A stretch of 64,000 nucleotides of DNA from Lichenicoccus sp963693035 (GCA_963693035.2 CAXMMQ010000010.1:186001-250000), one strand, 5' to 3'; shown: positions 15,596-25,325, numbered from the stretch's first letter. Made by a program: numbers and translations. Notes: a model not told the origin generated them from the sequence alone.

Positions 15596-17916
15596 AGACC
15601 GGCCTTCGTCTCGCCGGCTCGGCCGCAGCTGCAATCCTGCTGCTGCTGTGTGCCGCAACCGGGGCACTCTGGTGGACCCTGCCGCCGAACCGCCAGACCC
15701 TGCATATCCCGGACCTCGACGGTCCGGTCGGCATAACCCTCGACGGCTACGGCATCCCGCGCATCACCGCCGGCAGCGCCGAGGATGCGGCGGCGGCGCT
15801 CGGGTTCCTGCACGCCCGCGACCGGATGTTCCAGATGGAGCTGATGCGCCGGGTCGGCTCCGGGCGCGTGGCCGAGATCGCCGGCGCTGCGGCGCTCCCG
15901 CTCGACCGCATGATGCGGGTGCTGGGCCTGCGCCAACGGGCCGCGTCCGCCTACCCGATGCTGCCGGCCGCCACGCGCGCGCTGCTCGATGCCTATGCGC
16001 GCGGGGTCAATGCCGAGATCGCCGCGCGCGGCCGCTTCATCGCGCCGGAGTTCCTGCTGCTCGGCAGGCCCGAGCCGTGGACCGCCGTCGACAGCCTGCT
16101 GTGGGGCCGGCTGATGGCGCTGACGCTCACCGGCAACTGGCGCACCGAGCTCGCCCGGCTGGCGCTGTCGCACCGCATTCCGCTGCAGCGCCAGCTTGCC
16201 CTGCAGCCTGCCCTTTCAGGGGCGCTGCCGCCGCAGGCGTCCCGCGCCGACCCGACGCTGTCCAGGCTCGCCGCGGACCTCGACCGCGCCCTGCCGCGCT
16301 ATCCCGCCCCCTACATGCTCCCCGAGGAAGCCTCCGACGAGTGGGCGGTCGACGGCGCGCACAGCGTCACCGGCGCGCCATTGCTGGCCGGCGATCCGCA
16401 TCTGGCGTTGGGCTTTCCCGGCATCTGGTATCTCGCGAGGATCGCCAGGCCAGGCGGCGTGCTGAGCGGAGCCACCGCGCCCGGCGTGCCGTTCCTGGTG
16501 CTCGGACAGAACACCCACATCGCCTGGAGCATCACCAGCAACGAGGCCGACACCCAGGACCTGTTCATCGAAACGCTCGCGCCGGGCGGTGGATACCTGA
16601 CCCCGGACGGCCCGCGACGCTTCATGACCCGCACCGAGCGGATCCGGGTGCGCGGGCAGCCGGACGTGATGATGACCGTGCGCGAGACCCGGCACGGGCC
16701 GGTGATCAGCGATGCGCTGCCCGACCGGCATGGCCGCCTGCTCGCGGTCTCGATGGAGGCGCTGGCGCCCACCACGCCGGAGCACCAGGACATCGCCGCA
16801 GGCCTGGCGGCGCTGGACGACGCCACCGGCATCGAGCAGGCCGGACGCGCCGCCGCCGAGACCGCCGCTCCCGTGCAGAACCTGCTGGTGGCAGACGCTC
16901 GCCGGATCGCGCTGTTCACCACCGGCATGGTGCCGGTCCGACGCGCCGGCGACGGCAGCTTTCCCGCAAACGGCGCCGACGGCGCGCATGACTGGATCGG
17001 GACCGCTTCGGGCGACGCGCTGCCGCACATCGTGGCGCCCGCCGGCGGCCATCTGCTCAACGGCAACGAGCGCACCGCCGGACCCGATTTTTCCGTCTTT
17101 ATGGGACGCGACTGGCCCGGCGACTGGCGGGCGCGGCGGATACGCGCGCTGCTTGGGCAGACGCCCCGCCACGACCTGGACGATTTCGTGCGCATGCAGT
17201 CCGACATCACCAGTGCATTCGCCGTCGCAACCCTGCCCGGCCTGCTGGGACGGCACCTGCAGCCACCACCGGGAAGCCTGGCGGCGGGCGCGCTTGGGCT
17301 GCTGGCCGGCTGGGACGGCCGCATGACCTTGGATGCGCCGCAGCCGCTGATCTTCAACGCCTGGATGCAGCGCTTCGTCGCTGACCGGCTGCGTGAAGGC
17401 GGCATCGACGAGGCCGTGATCGGACCCTGGCCGGATTTCGCCAGCTTCGAGCTGTCGGACGCCGGACGCACCGAGTGTCCCGACTGCGACCGCGCCCTGC
17501 TGCGCGCCCTCGACGCGGCGACCGCCGCAATCGCCAGCCGCCAGGGTGCCGCGCCGCAGGGCTGGCGCTGGTCCGGCCCGCATGCGGCCATGTTCGAGAA
17601 CGCCTTCCTGCAGGCGCTGCCGCTGGTCCGCCTCGCCGCGCGGCGCCAGATCGCCGTTCCGGGCGACGAGACCACTTTGTTCCGGGCCGGCAACGGCACC
17701 CTCGGCGACTTCACCGCGAGCCACGGCGCCGCCTATCGCGGCGTCTATGACCTCTCCGACCCGCAGCGCAGCCGTTACATCGCAACACCCGGACAATCGG
17801 GGAACTGGCTGTCCGGCGCGTCGTGGAATTTGATGCACCGGTGGGCGAGTGGCGATAGCATGATGATCCCTGTCCAGCCCGTCACCATATCGGCTGCAGC
17901 GACTCTGGTGCCGTAG
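15592..17916 (+). CDS. Penicillin acylase family (S45) amidohydrolase
   Basis: A 774-codon Ntn-hydrolase precursor. A hydrophobic signal or anchor segment (LAGSAAAAILLLLCAATGAL) is followed by the alpha-chain motif YGIPRITAGSAEDAAAALGF and HARDRMFQMELMRRVGSGR. The autocatalytic cleavage site gives the nucleophile Ser at codon 248 (16333-16335) in EEASDEWAV, followed by GAPLLAGDPHLAL. The oxyanion residue Asn is in HIAWSITSNEADTQD. Substrates may be acyl-homoserine lactones, penicillins or other amides. The conserved region begins before any ATG, GTG or TTG: the frame has only CTG at 15592, overlapping the hemB stop as CTGA. The first ATG (15826) would remove the signal and the start of the alpha chain. 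Confidence 0.82.
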   Translation: MKTGLRLAGSAAAAILLLLCAATGALWWTLPPNRQTLHIPDLDGPVGITLDGYGIPRITAGSAEDAAAALGFLHARDRMFQMELMRRVGSGRVAEIAGAAALPLDRMMRVLGLRQRAASAYPMLPAATRALLDAYARGVNAEIAARGRFIAPEFLLLGRPEPWTAVDSLLWGRLMALTLTGNWRTELARLALSHRIPLQRQLALQPALSGALPPQASRADPTLSRLAADLDRALPRYPAPYMLPEEASDEWAVDGAHSVTGAPLLAGDPHLALGFPGIWYLARIARPGGVLSGATAPGVPFLVLGQNTHIAWSITSNEADTQDLFIETLAPGGGYLTPDGPRRFMTRTERIRVRGQPDVMMTVRETRHGPVISDALPDRHGRLLAVSMEALAPTTPEHQDIAAGLAALDDATGIEQAGRAAAETAAPVQNLLVADARRIALFTTGMVPVRRAGDGSFPANGADGAHDWIGTASGDALPHIVAPAGGHLLNGNERTAGPDFSVFMGRDWPGDWRARRIRALLGQTPRHDLDDFVRMQSDITSAFAVATLPGLLGRHLQPPPGSLAAGALGLLAGWDGRMTLDAPQPLIFNAWMQRFVADRLREGGIDEAVIGPWPDFASFELSDAGRTECPDCDRALLRALDAATAAIASRQGAAPQGWRWSGPHAAMFENAFLQALPLVRLAARRQIAVPGDETTLFRAGNGTLGDFTASHGAAYRGVYDLSDPQRSRYIATPGQSGNWLSGASWNLMHRWASGDSMMIPVQPVTISAAATLVP

Positions 17917-18003
17917 GCTCGAGTTCAACACGTGAATGAGGTTTTGCCAGCCACATGAGCCACGGAACCTCGAAGCGGGCCCGCGCATGATCCCGGTTGC
18001 TGC

Positions 18004-18738
18004 ATGACCTATACCGCGCCGCGGCGGCCGCAATTCTTCTACACGACGGCCCCGCTGCCGTGCCCGTATGTCGCCGGTCGCACCGAGCGCAAGGTGGTGA
18101 CCGAGATCACCGGGCCGGACGCGGAGAACCTGCATGACCGGCTGTCGCGCGCCGGCTTTCGTCGCAGCCACAACATCGCCTATGCGCCGGTTTGTCCGGC
18201 CTGCAACGCCTGCGTGCCGATCCGCATCCCGGTGGCACTGTTCGCGCCGGGCCGGACGCTCAAGCGCATCATCCGGCGCAATGCCGGCGTCGAGGGCTTC
18301 GAGGTCCCGGCGCGTGCCACCACCGAGCAGTACGCGCTGTTCCAGCGCTACCAGCAGGCGCGGCACGGCGACGGCGACATGGCCGGCATGAGCTTCTACG
18401 ACTACCGGGCGATGATCGAGGACACCCCGATCGAGACCTTCCTGGTCGAGTTCCGCGAACCCGATGACAGCCTGATCGGGGTGTGCCTGACCGATCGCCT
18501 CGGCGACGGGCTCTCCGCGGTGTACAGCTTCTTCGCCGCCGACCGCGCCAGCCGCTCGCTCGGCAGCTTCGCGATCACCTGGCTGATCGAGCGCGCCCGG
18601 CTGCTCGACCTGCCGTACGTCTATCTCGGCTACTGGGTCGCCGACAGCCGCAAGATGGCCTACAAGGCGCGCTTCCGCCCGACCGAGATCCTCGCCGGGG
18701 GAGCCTGGCGCCTGCTGGAACAGGCTCCCGGCAGCTAG
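18004..18738 (+). CDS. bpt: Aspartate/glutamate leucyltransferase (N-end rule)
   Basis: A 244-residue aminoacyl-tRNA-protein transferase of the Bpt group. It adds leucine to proteins with N-terminal Asp or Glu and so marks them for ClpAP. Signatures: FFYTTAPLPCPYVAGRTERK at the N terminus, the cysteine-rich YAPVCPACNACVPIRIPV, RIIRRNAG and the acyl-transfer fold end LGYWVADSRKMAYKARFRP. Length fits the family (about 240-280). It is converging with the GT-D gene, which overlaps its last four bases. In databases this family is often labelled arginyltransferase (Ate). Confidence 0.92.
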   Translation: MTYTAPRRPQFFYTTAPLPCPYVAGRTERKVVTEITGPDAENLHDRLSRAGFRRSHNIAYAPVCPACNACVPIRIPVALFAPGRTLKRIIRRNAGVEGFEVPARATTEQYALFQRYQQARHGDGDMAGMSFYDYRAMIEDTPIETFLVEFREPDDSLIGVCLTDRLGDGLSAVYSFFAADRASRSLGSFAITWLIERARLLDLPYVYLGYWVADSRKMAYKARFRPTEILAGGAWRLLEQAPGS

Positions 18739-20216
18739 GCCTGGGGCAGCCAGGCTTCAAGCAGCGACACCCCGGGGGCAGCCGAATCGGGCGCATCGAG
18801 GCCTGCCATCGTCTCCGTCATCCTTGCCGCATCCTCGATGCGGCCGACATAGCCGAGCCAGGCGATCACCGGCGCGTAGTAGTCGCTCTCGATCGGGAAC
18901 AGCATGATCGCGCGCTCGCCCCAGCGTAAAGCCTGCGCGACGTCTCCGCGTGAGCCGAGATAGCGCGCGAAGTTGAAGCAGAGCGTGTGGTCGTCGGGTT
19001 GCCCCTGCAGCGCCGCTGCCGTCGCCAGCGCCAGGTCGGCGTGCAGCCGCACCGGCACGACGAGGTCCGCATCGGTGAACAGCATCAGTGCCAGTCGCAG
19101 CATGATGTTGTCGGTCGGATCAACATACAGCGCCTGCGCCAGGATCCCGGCGGCGACGATGTGGTGCGCGTGGTCCATGAACAGCCGGGCGGCGGCGCGC
19201 GACGTCGCCGTATCCGGGGTTCCCGCCTGCGCCGCCGCCTCGAACAGGCCCCTCGCGGATGGCAGGTCGCCGACCAGCAGCAGGCACTCGATGCATTTGA
19301 GCGTCAGCGGCACCGAGCCCGGGCGCAGCCGTAGCGCCATGCGCAGCAGGTCGATGCTGCGGCCGAGATCGCCGTCATTCTGGTGGATCTCGGCCAGCGC
19401 CAGCACATCGTCGTCGCGCGGCGACGGCACCGATACCACGCGCTCGTAGTAGGAGCGCACCGGGGTGAAATCCATCTCCGGCCGGGTCAGCCGCCCGGCC
19501 CAGACGTCGAACACGCTGCCGATGTCGATCGCGATGCCGCCCTGCCGCTTGATGACGTCGCAATAGATCTTGCCGCACGGACCGGCGCCGACCAGGAACA
19601 CCGCGCCCGGGAACGGCACCTCGATCGACGCGCACAGGAAATCGAACAGTTCCGGAAAATGCCGTGGCAGGCGCGGCTCGTAGCAGAACAGCGCCTGCTC
19701 GGGCACGCGGTGCCAGGCGATGCGGCGCGGCTCCAGCATGTGCCGCACCACGCGGCCCACGTCGCGCGAGGTCACCAGGCCGAGGAAGTCGATGCCGGTC
19801 AGCGTCTTCTGCAGGAAGCCGTCCAGGATCATCGCCTGCGGGAAGTTCACCAGCACGGTGGCGAGCGGATGTCCCTTCGCCAGCGACGCCAGCACCGCAT
19901 TGGCGCGTGCGAACTCGAGCGGCCAGTCGGCATCCGGGCAGCCGACCACGTCGGCATTGAGGATCGCGGCGGCCAGGCTGCCGCGCAGGCGTTCGAGCTG
20001 GTCGAGGCTCAGGCGGTTTTCGCGGAACCAGCGCTCCAGCATCCGGGTGAGCTGGCCCTGCGCGTAGAAGGCGGGCGTGCCGACCAGCTTGGCCTCGCCG
20101 TCATTGAAGCGCACGATCGAGGCCGGGCGCCGGCGCGAGATCCGCTCGAGCAGCAGCATCTCGAGTTCCGGCACGCTCATCCGCCGGCCGATGGACGCAA
20201 GCACACGCTCGTTCAT
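18735..20216 (-). CDS. GT-D fold glycosyltransferase with repeat-like C-terminal half
   Basis: A 493-residue two-part protein. Residues 1 to about 260 carry the marks of the GT-D (DUF1792-type) fold: SIVRFNDGEAKLVGTP near residue 33 for nucleotide-sugar and metal binding, and FLVGAGPCGKIYCDVIKR then GGIAIDIGSVFDVWAG near 215-245. From about 265 the chain is helical with TPR-like spacing (ALAEIHQNDGDLGRSIDLLR, ALRLRPGSVPLTLKCIECLL, FNFARYLGSRGDVAQALRWG). GT-D enzymes extend glycans on serine-rich adhesins in Gram-positives; here the acceptor is unknown and the tail may recruit it. Apparently monocistronic. Confidence 0.72.
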   Translation of the reverse strand: MNERVLASIGRRMSVPELEMLLLERISRRRPASIVRFNDGEAKLVGTPAFYAQGQLTRMLERWFRENRLSLDQLERLRGSLAAAILNADVVGCPDADWPLEFARANAVLASLAKGHPLATVLVNFPQAMILDGFLQKTLTGIDFLGLVTSRDVGRVVRHMLEPRRIAWHRVPEQALFCYEPRLPRHFPELFDFLCASIEVPFPGAVFLVGAGPCGKIYCDVIKRQGGIAIDIGSVFDVWAGRLTRPEMDFTPVRSYYERVVSVPSPRDDDVLALAEIHQNDGDLGRSIDLLRMALRLRPGSVPLTLKCIECLLLVGDLPSARGLFEAAAQAGTPDTATSRAAARLFMDHAHHIVAAGILAQALYVDPTDNIMLRLALMLFTDADLVVPVRLHADLALATAAALQGQPDDHTLCFNFARYLGSRGDVAQALRWGERAIMLFPIESDYYAPVIAWLGYVGRIEDAARMTETMAGLDAPDSAAPGVSLLEAWLPQA

Positions 20217-20327
20217 CCCGCACCTGGCTGTGACCTCCGGACCCGCGCGCCGGCTGTTGCAACCTAGCCCGGCACCGAGCCGGTCCCGCAGGTAATTCGG
20301 TGCGCTAGCGGAAATACCAGTGCCGGT

Positions 20328-22553
20328 TCAGGCCTTGCGCGTGACCCAGATCGGTGCGGCTCGCCCGGCATCGCCACGCTTGCCGATCCATTCCGCAAGA
20401 TCGGCTATCCCGCGCGGCCGCACGCCTTCGTGCCATGCCAGCCCGGCGGCCTTGTCGAACGTGCGGATGTCCTTCAGGACGCTATCCCCACCGTTCTGCA
20501 GGCTCGGGAATTTCTGCAGCGCGACGCCGGTGCCGCGCGCCAGCTCCGGCACCTGAACGAGGGGAAAGATCAGCAGCCGGCGGTTGCTGCCCAGCAGGGC
20601 GACATGGTCGCCGGCGGCACGCACGCACAGCGCCGCCCGTTCGCCTGGCTTGAGGTTCAGCACCTGCCGGCCGGTGCGCTTCTCCGCCAGCAGGTCCTCG
20701 GACTTCACCAGCAGGCCACGGCCGGCCGCCGACGCCACCAGCCAGCGCGTGTCGTCGGCGACCACGAACAGCGCGATCAGCCGCTCCTCGTTGGACAGCT
20801 CGACCATCAGGCGGATCGGCTGGCCGTCGCCACGTCCGCGCGGCAGGTCCGAGGCACGCAGGGTAAAGGCGCGGCCGTCGGTGGCGAAGCCGCACAGCCG
20901 GTCGGTGGTCCAGCATTCAAGACTGCGCTCTAGGGTGTCGCCCTCCTTGAACTTCTGGCCGGCGAGATCGACCGCATGGCCCCGTACTGCCCGGATCCAG
21001 CCCTTCTCCGACAGGATCACCGTGATCGGCTCACGCTCGACGGCGCTGATCTGCGAGATGTCCACCGGCGCCGGCGGCTCGGCCAGGGTGCTGCGCCGGG
21101 TGCCGAGCGGACCGGCGCCGAACTTCTTGCGCGTTGCCTCGAGCTCGCTGGCGATGCGCTTCCAGCGCAGCGGCTCGCGCTCGAGCAGGCTGGCGAGCTC
21201 GCCGCGCTCGCGGGTCAGCGACGCGTGCTCCTTCTGGATCTCGATCTCCTCCAGGCGCCGCAAGGAGCGCAGCCGCATGTTGAGGATCGCATCAGCCTGG
21301 GTTTCGGTGAGCGTGAAGGCGGCGACCAGGGCGGCCTTGGCATCGTCCTCCTCGCGCACGATGCGTATCACCTCGTCGAGGTTGAGATAGACCGCAAGGA
21401 AGCCTTCCAGCACCTCCAGGCGCCGGTCCAGCGCCGCCAGCCGATGCCGCGAGCGACGCAGCAGCACCTCGTGGCGATGGTCGAGCCAGGCGCGCAGCAC
21501 CTCGCGCAGCCCCATCACGCGCGGCACCCGGTCGGCGCCGAGCACGTTCATGTTGAGCCCAAAACGTGTCTCGAGCTGCGTCGCGCGGAACAGCGTCTCC
21601 ATCAGCACTTCCGGCTCGACGCCGCGTGTCTTCGGCTCCAGCACCAGCCGCACCTCGGTGGTGCTCTCGTCGCGCACGTCGCCCAGCAGCGGCAGCTTCT
21701 TTAGTTCCAGCAGCTCGGCGATCTGCTCGATCAGGCGCGACTTCTGCACCTGGTACGGGATCTCGGTGACCACCACGGTCCAGGTCCCGAAGCGGCCCTG
21801 CTCGACGCTCCAGCGCGCCCGCAGCCGGAAGCCGCCGCGCCCGGTGTCGTAGGCCTGCCGCATCGCGCCGGCATCCTCGACGATCACCCCGCCGGTCGGG
21901 AAGTCGGGGCCCGGCATCGCCGCCAGCAGCGCGTCCAGCCCGACCCCCGGATCGCGCACCATCAGCAGGGCCGCGGCACACACCTCTCCCGCATTGTGCG
22001 GCGGGATGCTGGTCGCCATGCCGACCGCGATCCCGGCCGCCCCGTTCGCCAGCAGGTTCGGAAAGGCGCCGGGCAGCACTACCGGCTCCTGCTCCTCGCC
22101 GTCATAGGTCGGGCGCAGGTCGACCGCGTCGTCCTCGATGCCGTCGAGCAGGGCACGCGCGACCTCGGTGAGGCGCGCCTCGGTGTAGCGCATGGCGGCT
22201 GCGTTATCGCCGTCGATGGAGCCGAAATTGCCCTGCCCTTCGACCAGCGGATAGCGCTGCGCGAATTCCTGCGCGAGCCGCACCAGCGCCTCGTACACCG
22301 AGGCATCGCCATGCGGGTGATATTTGCCGATCACGTCGCCGACGACACGGGCGCATTTCTTGAAGCCGGCGGTTGGATCCAGCCGCAACTGCTGCATGGC
22401 GTACAGCAGCCGGCGATGCACCGGCTTCAATCCGTCGCGCACATCCGGCAGCGAACGCGACATGATGGTCGACATCGCGTACGCCAGGTAGCGCTCGCTC
22501 AGCGCATCCGCGAGCCGCGTGTCCTCGATGTGCCCTGCCAGCGGATCGGCCAT
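20328..22553 (-). CDS. parC: DNA topoisomerase IV subunit A
   Basis: A 741-residue type II topoisomerase subunit that decatenates daughter chromosomes with ParE. Motifs: SRSLPDVRDGLKPVHRRLLY, the quinolone-resistance region KYHPHGDASVYEAL (residues 78-90), and the active-site tyrosine Y123 in AAAMRYTEARL. The C-terminal part has only a short, degenerate beta-propeller with no GyrA box, and the total is near the 740-750 typical of alphaproteobacterial ParC, so GyrA is unlikely. Start set at MADPLAGHI (22553) because upstream in-frame sequence is not family-like. It is divergent from the small lipoprotein gene. Confidence 0.92.
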   Translation of the reverse strand: MADPLAGHIEDTRLADALSERYLAYAMSTIMSRSLPDVRDGLKPVHRRLLYAMQQLRLDPTAGFKKCARVVGDVIGKYHPHGDASVYEALVRLAQEFAQRYPLVEGQGNFGSIDGDNAAAMRYTEARLTEVARALLDGIEDDAVDLRPTYDGEEQEPVVLPGAFPNLLANGAAGIAVGMATSIPPHNAGEVCAAALLMVRDPGVGLDALLAAMPGPDFPTGGVIVEDAGAMRQAYDTGRGGFRLRARWSVEQGRFGTWTVVVTEIPYQVQKSRLIEQIAELLELKKLPLLGDVRDESTTEVRLVLEPKTRGVEPEVLMETLFRATQLETRFGLNMNVLGADRVPRVMGLREVLRAWLDHRHEVLLRRSRHRLAALDRRLEVLEGFLAVYLNLDEVIRIVREEDDAKAALVAAFTLTETQADAILNMRLRSLRRLEEIEIQKEHASLTRERGELASLLEREPLRWKRIASELEATRKKFGAGPLGTRRSTLAEPPAPVDISQISAVEREPITVILSEKGWIRAVRGHAVDLAGQKFKEGDTLERSLECWTTDRLCGFATDGRAFTLRASDLPRGRGDGQPIRLMVELSNEERLIALFVVADDTRWLVASAAGRGLLVKSEDLLAEKRTGRQVLNLKPGERAALCVRAAGDHVALLGSNRRLLIFPLVQVPELARGTGVALQKFPSLQNGGDSVLKDIRTFDKAAGLAWHEGVRPRGIADLAEWIGKRGDAGRAAPIWVTRKA

Positions 22554-22696
22554 TCGCTCTTTCGCCCTCAAATCCTGCTCAGGAACAAACCATGAAAGCC
22601 AGCCTGCCGGCAACTTCGTGTGGTGCCGCGGACTTCGATGCCACGCGCGCGTGGCGGCCTGCCCGCGCCGCGCCTTGCTGACCGGAGCCCCTGCCG

Positions 22697-23116
22697 ATGC
22701 CAATGAAGTCCGTCCCGGCCGCCGTCGCCGCCCTGTCGACGGGGCTTGCTCTGTCCGCCTGCACCACCCCGCAGGAGCGGGTCCAGCAACGCGAGGACCT
22801 GCTCGCCGCCGCCGGCTTCAGCATCCGTCCGGCCAACACCGCGGCGCGCCAGCAGGCGTTGTCACACCTGCCGCCGCATCATTTCGTGCAGCGCACACAT
22901 GGCGACACGGTGATCTATCTCTACGCCGACCCGCTGGTCTGCGACTGTCGCTATATCGGCAGCCAGGAAGCCTATGGGCGCTACCGCCAGGAGCGGCTGC
23001 AGCAGCGCCTGCTCGACCAGCAGCAGCAGATCGCCGACGAGCAGCAGATGAACGCGGACCGCTTCGAGGATGGCGGCTGGGATTGGGGCCTGTGGGGGCC
23101 GGGCTTCTATCGGTGA
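22697..23116 (+). CDS. Small putative lipoprotein
   Basis: A 139-residue exported protein. A hydrophobic signal (residues 4-21) ends in a lipobox-like LSAC, giving a lipidated Cys22 and a mature protein of about 118 residues. The middle holds a short core domain (VIYLYADPLVCDCRYIGSQE), then a glutamine-rich coiled segment (LQQRLLDQQQQIADEQQ) and a tryptophan-rich end, GWDWGLWGPGFYR. I do not recognise a family. It lies 40 bp upstream of the MFS gene on the same strand but probably serves the envelope independently. Confidence 0.72.
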   Translation: MPMKSVPAAVAALSTGLALSACTTPQERVQQREDLLAAAGFSIRPANTAARQQALSHLPPHHFVQRTHGDTVIYLYADPLVCDCRYIGSQEAYGRYRQERLQQRLLDQQQQIADEQQMNADRFEDGGWDWGLWGPGFYR

Positions 23117-23156
23117 GGCCGCCGCACCGGCGACCGGCCGCAAGAAGTTCCTTGGC

Positions 23157-24428
23157 ATGACGGTGTCGCCCCGCATGCGCCGCATGCGTGTTACAGCGCT
23201 CGTCCTGCTTATGGTCGCCGGCACCGTGAACTATCTCGACCGTTCGGCTCTCTCGATCGGGAATTCGGCGATTCGCCACGACCTGCACCTGTCCGACATC
23301 CAGATGGGCCTGCTGCTCTCGGCCTTTGAACTTGCCTACGGTGTAGCGCAGTTGCCGATCGGCATCCTGATCGACCGGTACGGCCCACGCCGCATCCTCG
23401 GCGGCGGGCTGGTGCTGTGGTCGGCCGCGCAGATGGCGGCCGGCTTCGTCGGCAGCCTGGGACAGTTCGTCACCGCACGCGCGGCACTTGGGATCGGCGA
23501 GAGCCCGATGTATCTCGCCGGCACCAAGGTCTTCACCAACTGGTATCCGCCGCCTGAGCGCGCCTGGCCGATCGGCCTGTTCAACGCCTCCTCTGCGCTG
23601 GGGCCGACAATCGCACCGGCGCTGCTCACCGTGCTGCTGCTCGCCTATGGCTGGCGTCCGATGTTTATCCTGATCGGCGTCTGTGGCATCGCCATCGCGC
23701 TGCTCTGGGAGCTGCTCTATCGCGACCCCGCCCATGCCGGTCTTGAGGCTGGCGAACTGACCGCCATCGGAAGCTGGGACGATAGTTCGGCGGGCGACCA
23801 TGCCGCCGGCGCCTGGCCGGTGCTGTTCCGCCAGGCCACGACCTGGGGAATGGCGTTCGGCTTCTTCGGGGTGATCTACCTGACCTGGCTCTACGGCACC
23901 TGGCTGCCGGACTATCTCGAGCGCGTGCGCCATCTCAGCGTGCAGGCGGCCGGCCTGTGGACCGCGGTGCCGCAGGCCTGCGGTTTCCTGGGCGCTGTGT
24001 TGGGCGGGGCTGCATCCCGCCAGTTGAGCCGGCGCGGCATGGCGCCGGTCGCCTCCTGCAAGGTGCCGCTGGTCGCCGGCATGCTGGTCACCGCCGCCTG
24101 CACCGCGGGCGCTGCCATCGTGCAGGGCACGGCGCCCGCCATCGCGCTGATCAGCGTCGCCCTGTTCGCCGCCACCCTGGCCTCCTCCTGCGGCTGGGCG
24201 ATGGCGGCGGTGGCCACCAGCCCCGACAAGGTGGCCACCCTGGAGGCGATCCAGAATATCGGAGGATCGCTCGGCGGCGCCTGTGCGCCGGCCATCACCG
24301 GCGGCGTGGTGCAGGTCACCGGTTCGTTCACGCCGGCGCTGCTGCTGGCAGCCGGGATCGCCGTGCTCTCCGCCGCGATCTACGGAATTGCGGTGCGCGA
24401 GCCGCACGCCCGAGCAACCGCATTCTAG
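23157..24428 (+). CDS. MFS transporter, anion:cation symporter-like
   Basis: A 423-residue major-facilitator carrier with twelve predicted helices. The loop 2-3 signature DRYGPRRILGGG and the N-terminal VAGTVNYLDRSALSIGNSAI are typical of the ACS family, which imports sugar acids, phthalate or other organic anions. Twelve bases downstream lies a beta-hydroxyacid dehydrogenase, so a plausible substrate is a hydroxy or sugar acid. The start at 23157 (MTVSPRMRR) is preferred to 23070 because the upstream part overlaps the lipoprotein gene; ATG at 23175 is an alternative. Confidence 0.85.
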   Translation: MTVSPRMRRMRVTALVLLMVAGTVNYLDRSALSIGNSAIRHDLHLSDIQMGLLLSAFELAYGVAQLPIGILIDRYGPRRILGGGLVLWSAAQMAAGFVGSLGQFVTARAALGIGESPMYLAGTKVFTNWYPPPERAWPIGLFNASSALGPTIAPALLTVLLLAYGWRPMFILIGVCGIAIALLWELLYRDPAHAGLEAGELTAIGSWDDSSAGDHAAGAWPVLFRQATTWGMAFGFFGVIYLTWLYGTWLPDYLERVRHLSVQAAGLWTAVPQACGFLGAVLGGAASRQLSRRGMAPVASCKVPLVAGMLVTAACTAGAAIVQGTAPAIALISVALFAATLASSCGWAMAAVATSPDKVATLEAIQNIGGSLGGACAPAITGGVVQVTGSFTPALLLAAGIAVLSAAIYGIAVREPHARATAF

Positions 24429-24440
24429 GAAGGATCCGCA

Positions 24441-25325
24441 ATGAAGATCGGTTTCGTGGGCCTGGGCCCGATGGGCACGCCGATGGCCGGACGCCTGCTC
24501 GAGGCCGGGCACAGCCTCGCCGTGTTCAACCGCACGCAGGCCAAGGCGGACGAGCTGGTGGCGCGTGGCGCCCGGCGGGCCGGCAGTCCCGCGGAGGCAG
24601 CACGGGACGCCGGGATCGTGTTCTCGATGCTGGCGAACGATGCGGCGGTCGAGAGCCTGAGCTTCGGCGAGAACGGCATCCTCGCCGGGCTGGCAAAGGA
24701 TGCCGTGCACGTCTCGACCAGCACGATCTCGCCGGACCTCTCCACCCGGCTGCAGCGGGCGCACGCCGAGCATGGTCAGCTCTACGCGGCGGCGACTGTG
24801 CTCGGCCGTCCGCCGGCCGCAGCATCCGGCGAGCTGTACATCGTGCTGGCCGGCGCCGACGACGCGCGCAGCCGGATCGCGGCACCGCTGGCGACGCTCG
24901 GCCAGCGCGTCTTCGATATCGGCGAGGATCCGGCGCAGGCGAACCTCGTGAAGCTGTCTCTGAACTTCATGATCTTCTCGACGATCGAACAGATGTCCGA
25001 GATGTTCGCGCTCAACGACAAGGGCGGCATCGCACCCGCCACCCTGTTCGAGATCATGACCAACAGTTTCTTCACCGCATCCGTGCACAAGAACTATGGC
25101 CGCATCATTGTCGAGCAGCGCTTCGACCCGCCGGGCGTCGCGGTTCCGCTCGCCATGAAGGACAACCGGCTGCTGCTGGAAGCCGCCGCTTCCATGGCGG
25201 TGCCGGTTCCGATGGCCTCCCTGCTGCGCGACCGCTATCTGGCAATGATCGCCAAGGGCGAGGCCGGCCTCGACTTCGCAGCGCTCTCCCGGCGTTCGCG
25301 CGACGATGCCGGGCTGCCGGTCTGA
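24441..25325 (+). CDS. Beta-hydroxyacid dehydrogenase (3-hydroxyisobutyrate/tartronate-semialdehyde type)
   Basis: A 294-residue NAD(P)-dependent enzyme. The Rossmann motif is at the very N terminus (IGFVGLGPMGTPMAGRLL), the substrate loop is VHVSTSTISPDLS, and the catalytic lysine is in NLVKLSLNFMIFSTIEQ. The family reduces or oxidises short beta-hydroxyacids such as tartronate semialdehyde, 3-hydroxyisobutyrate or succinic semialdehyde. VLGRPPAA replaces the usual APVSGG in the domain hinge, as in the GLYR/GHB-reductase branch. A strong AGGAAGGA site precedes the ATG. Co-transcribed with the MFS carrier. Confidence 0.87.
   Translation: MKIGFVGLGPMGTPMAGRLLEAGHSLAVFNRTQAKADELVARGARRAGSPAEAARDAGIVFSMLANDAAVESLSFGENGILAGLAKDAVHVSTSTISPDLSTRLQRAHAEHGQLYAAATVLGRPPAAASGELYIVLAGADDARSRIAAPLATLGQRVFDIGEDPAQANLVKLSLNFMIFSTIEQMSEMFALNDKGGIAPATLFEIMTNSFFTASVHKNYGRIIVEQRFDPPGVAVPLAMKDNRLLLEAAASMAVPVPMASLLRDRYLAMIAKGEAGLDFAALSRRSRDDAGLPV

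Noticed and set aside
20328..22553. gyrA instead of parC
   Set aside because: The protein is 741 residues with a short degenerate C-terminal domain and no GyrA box, which fits ParC of this class.
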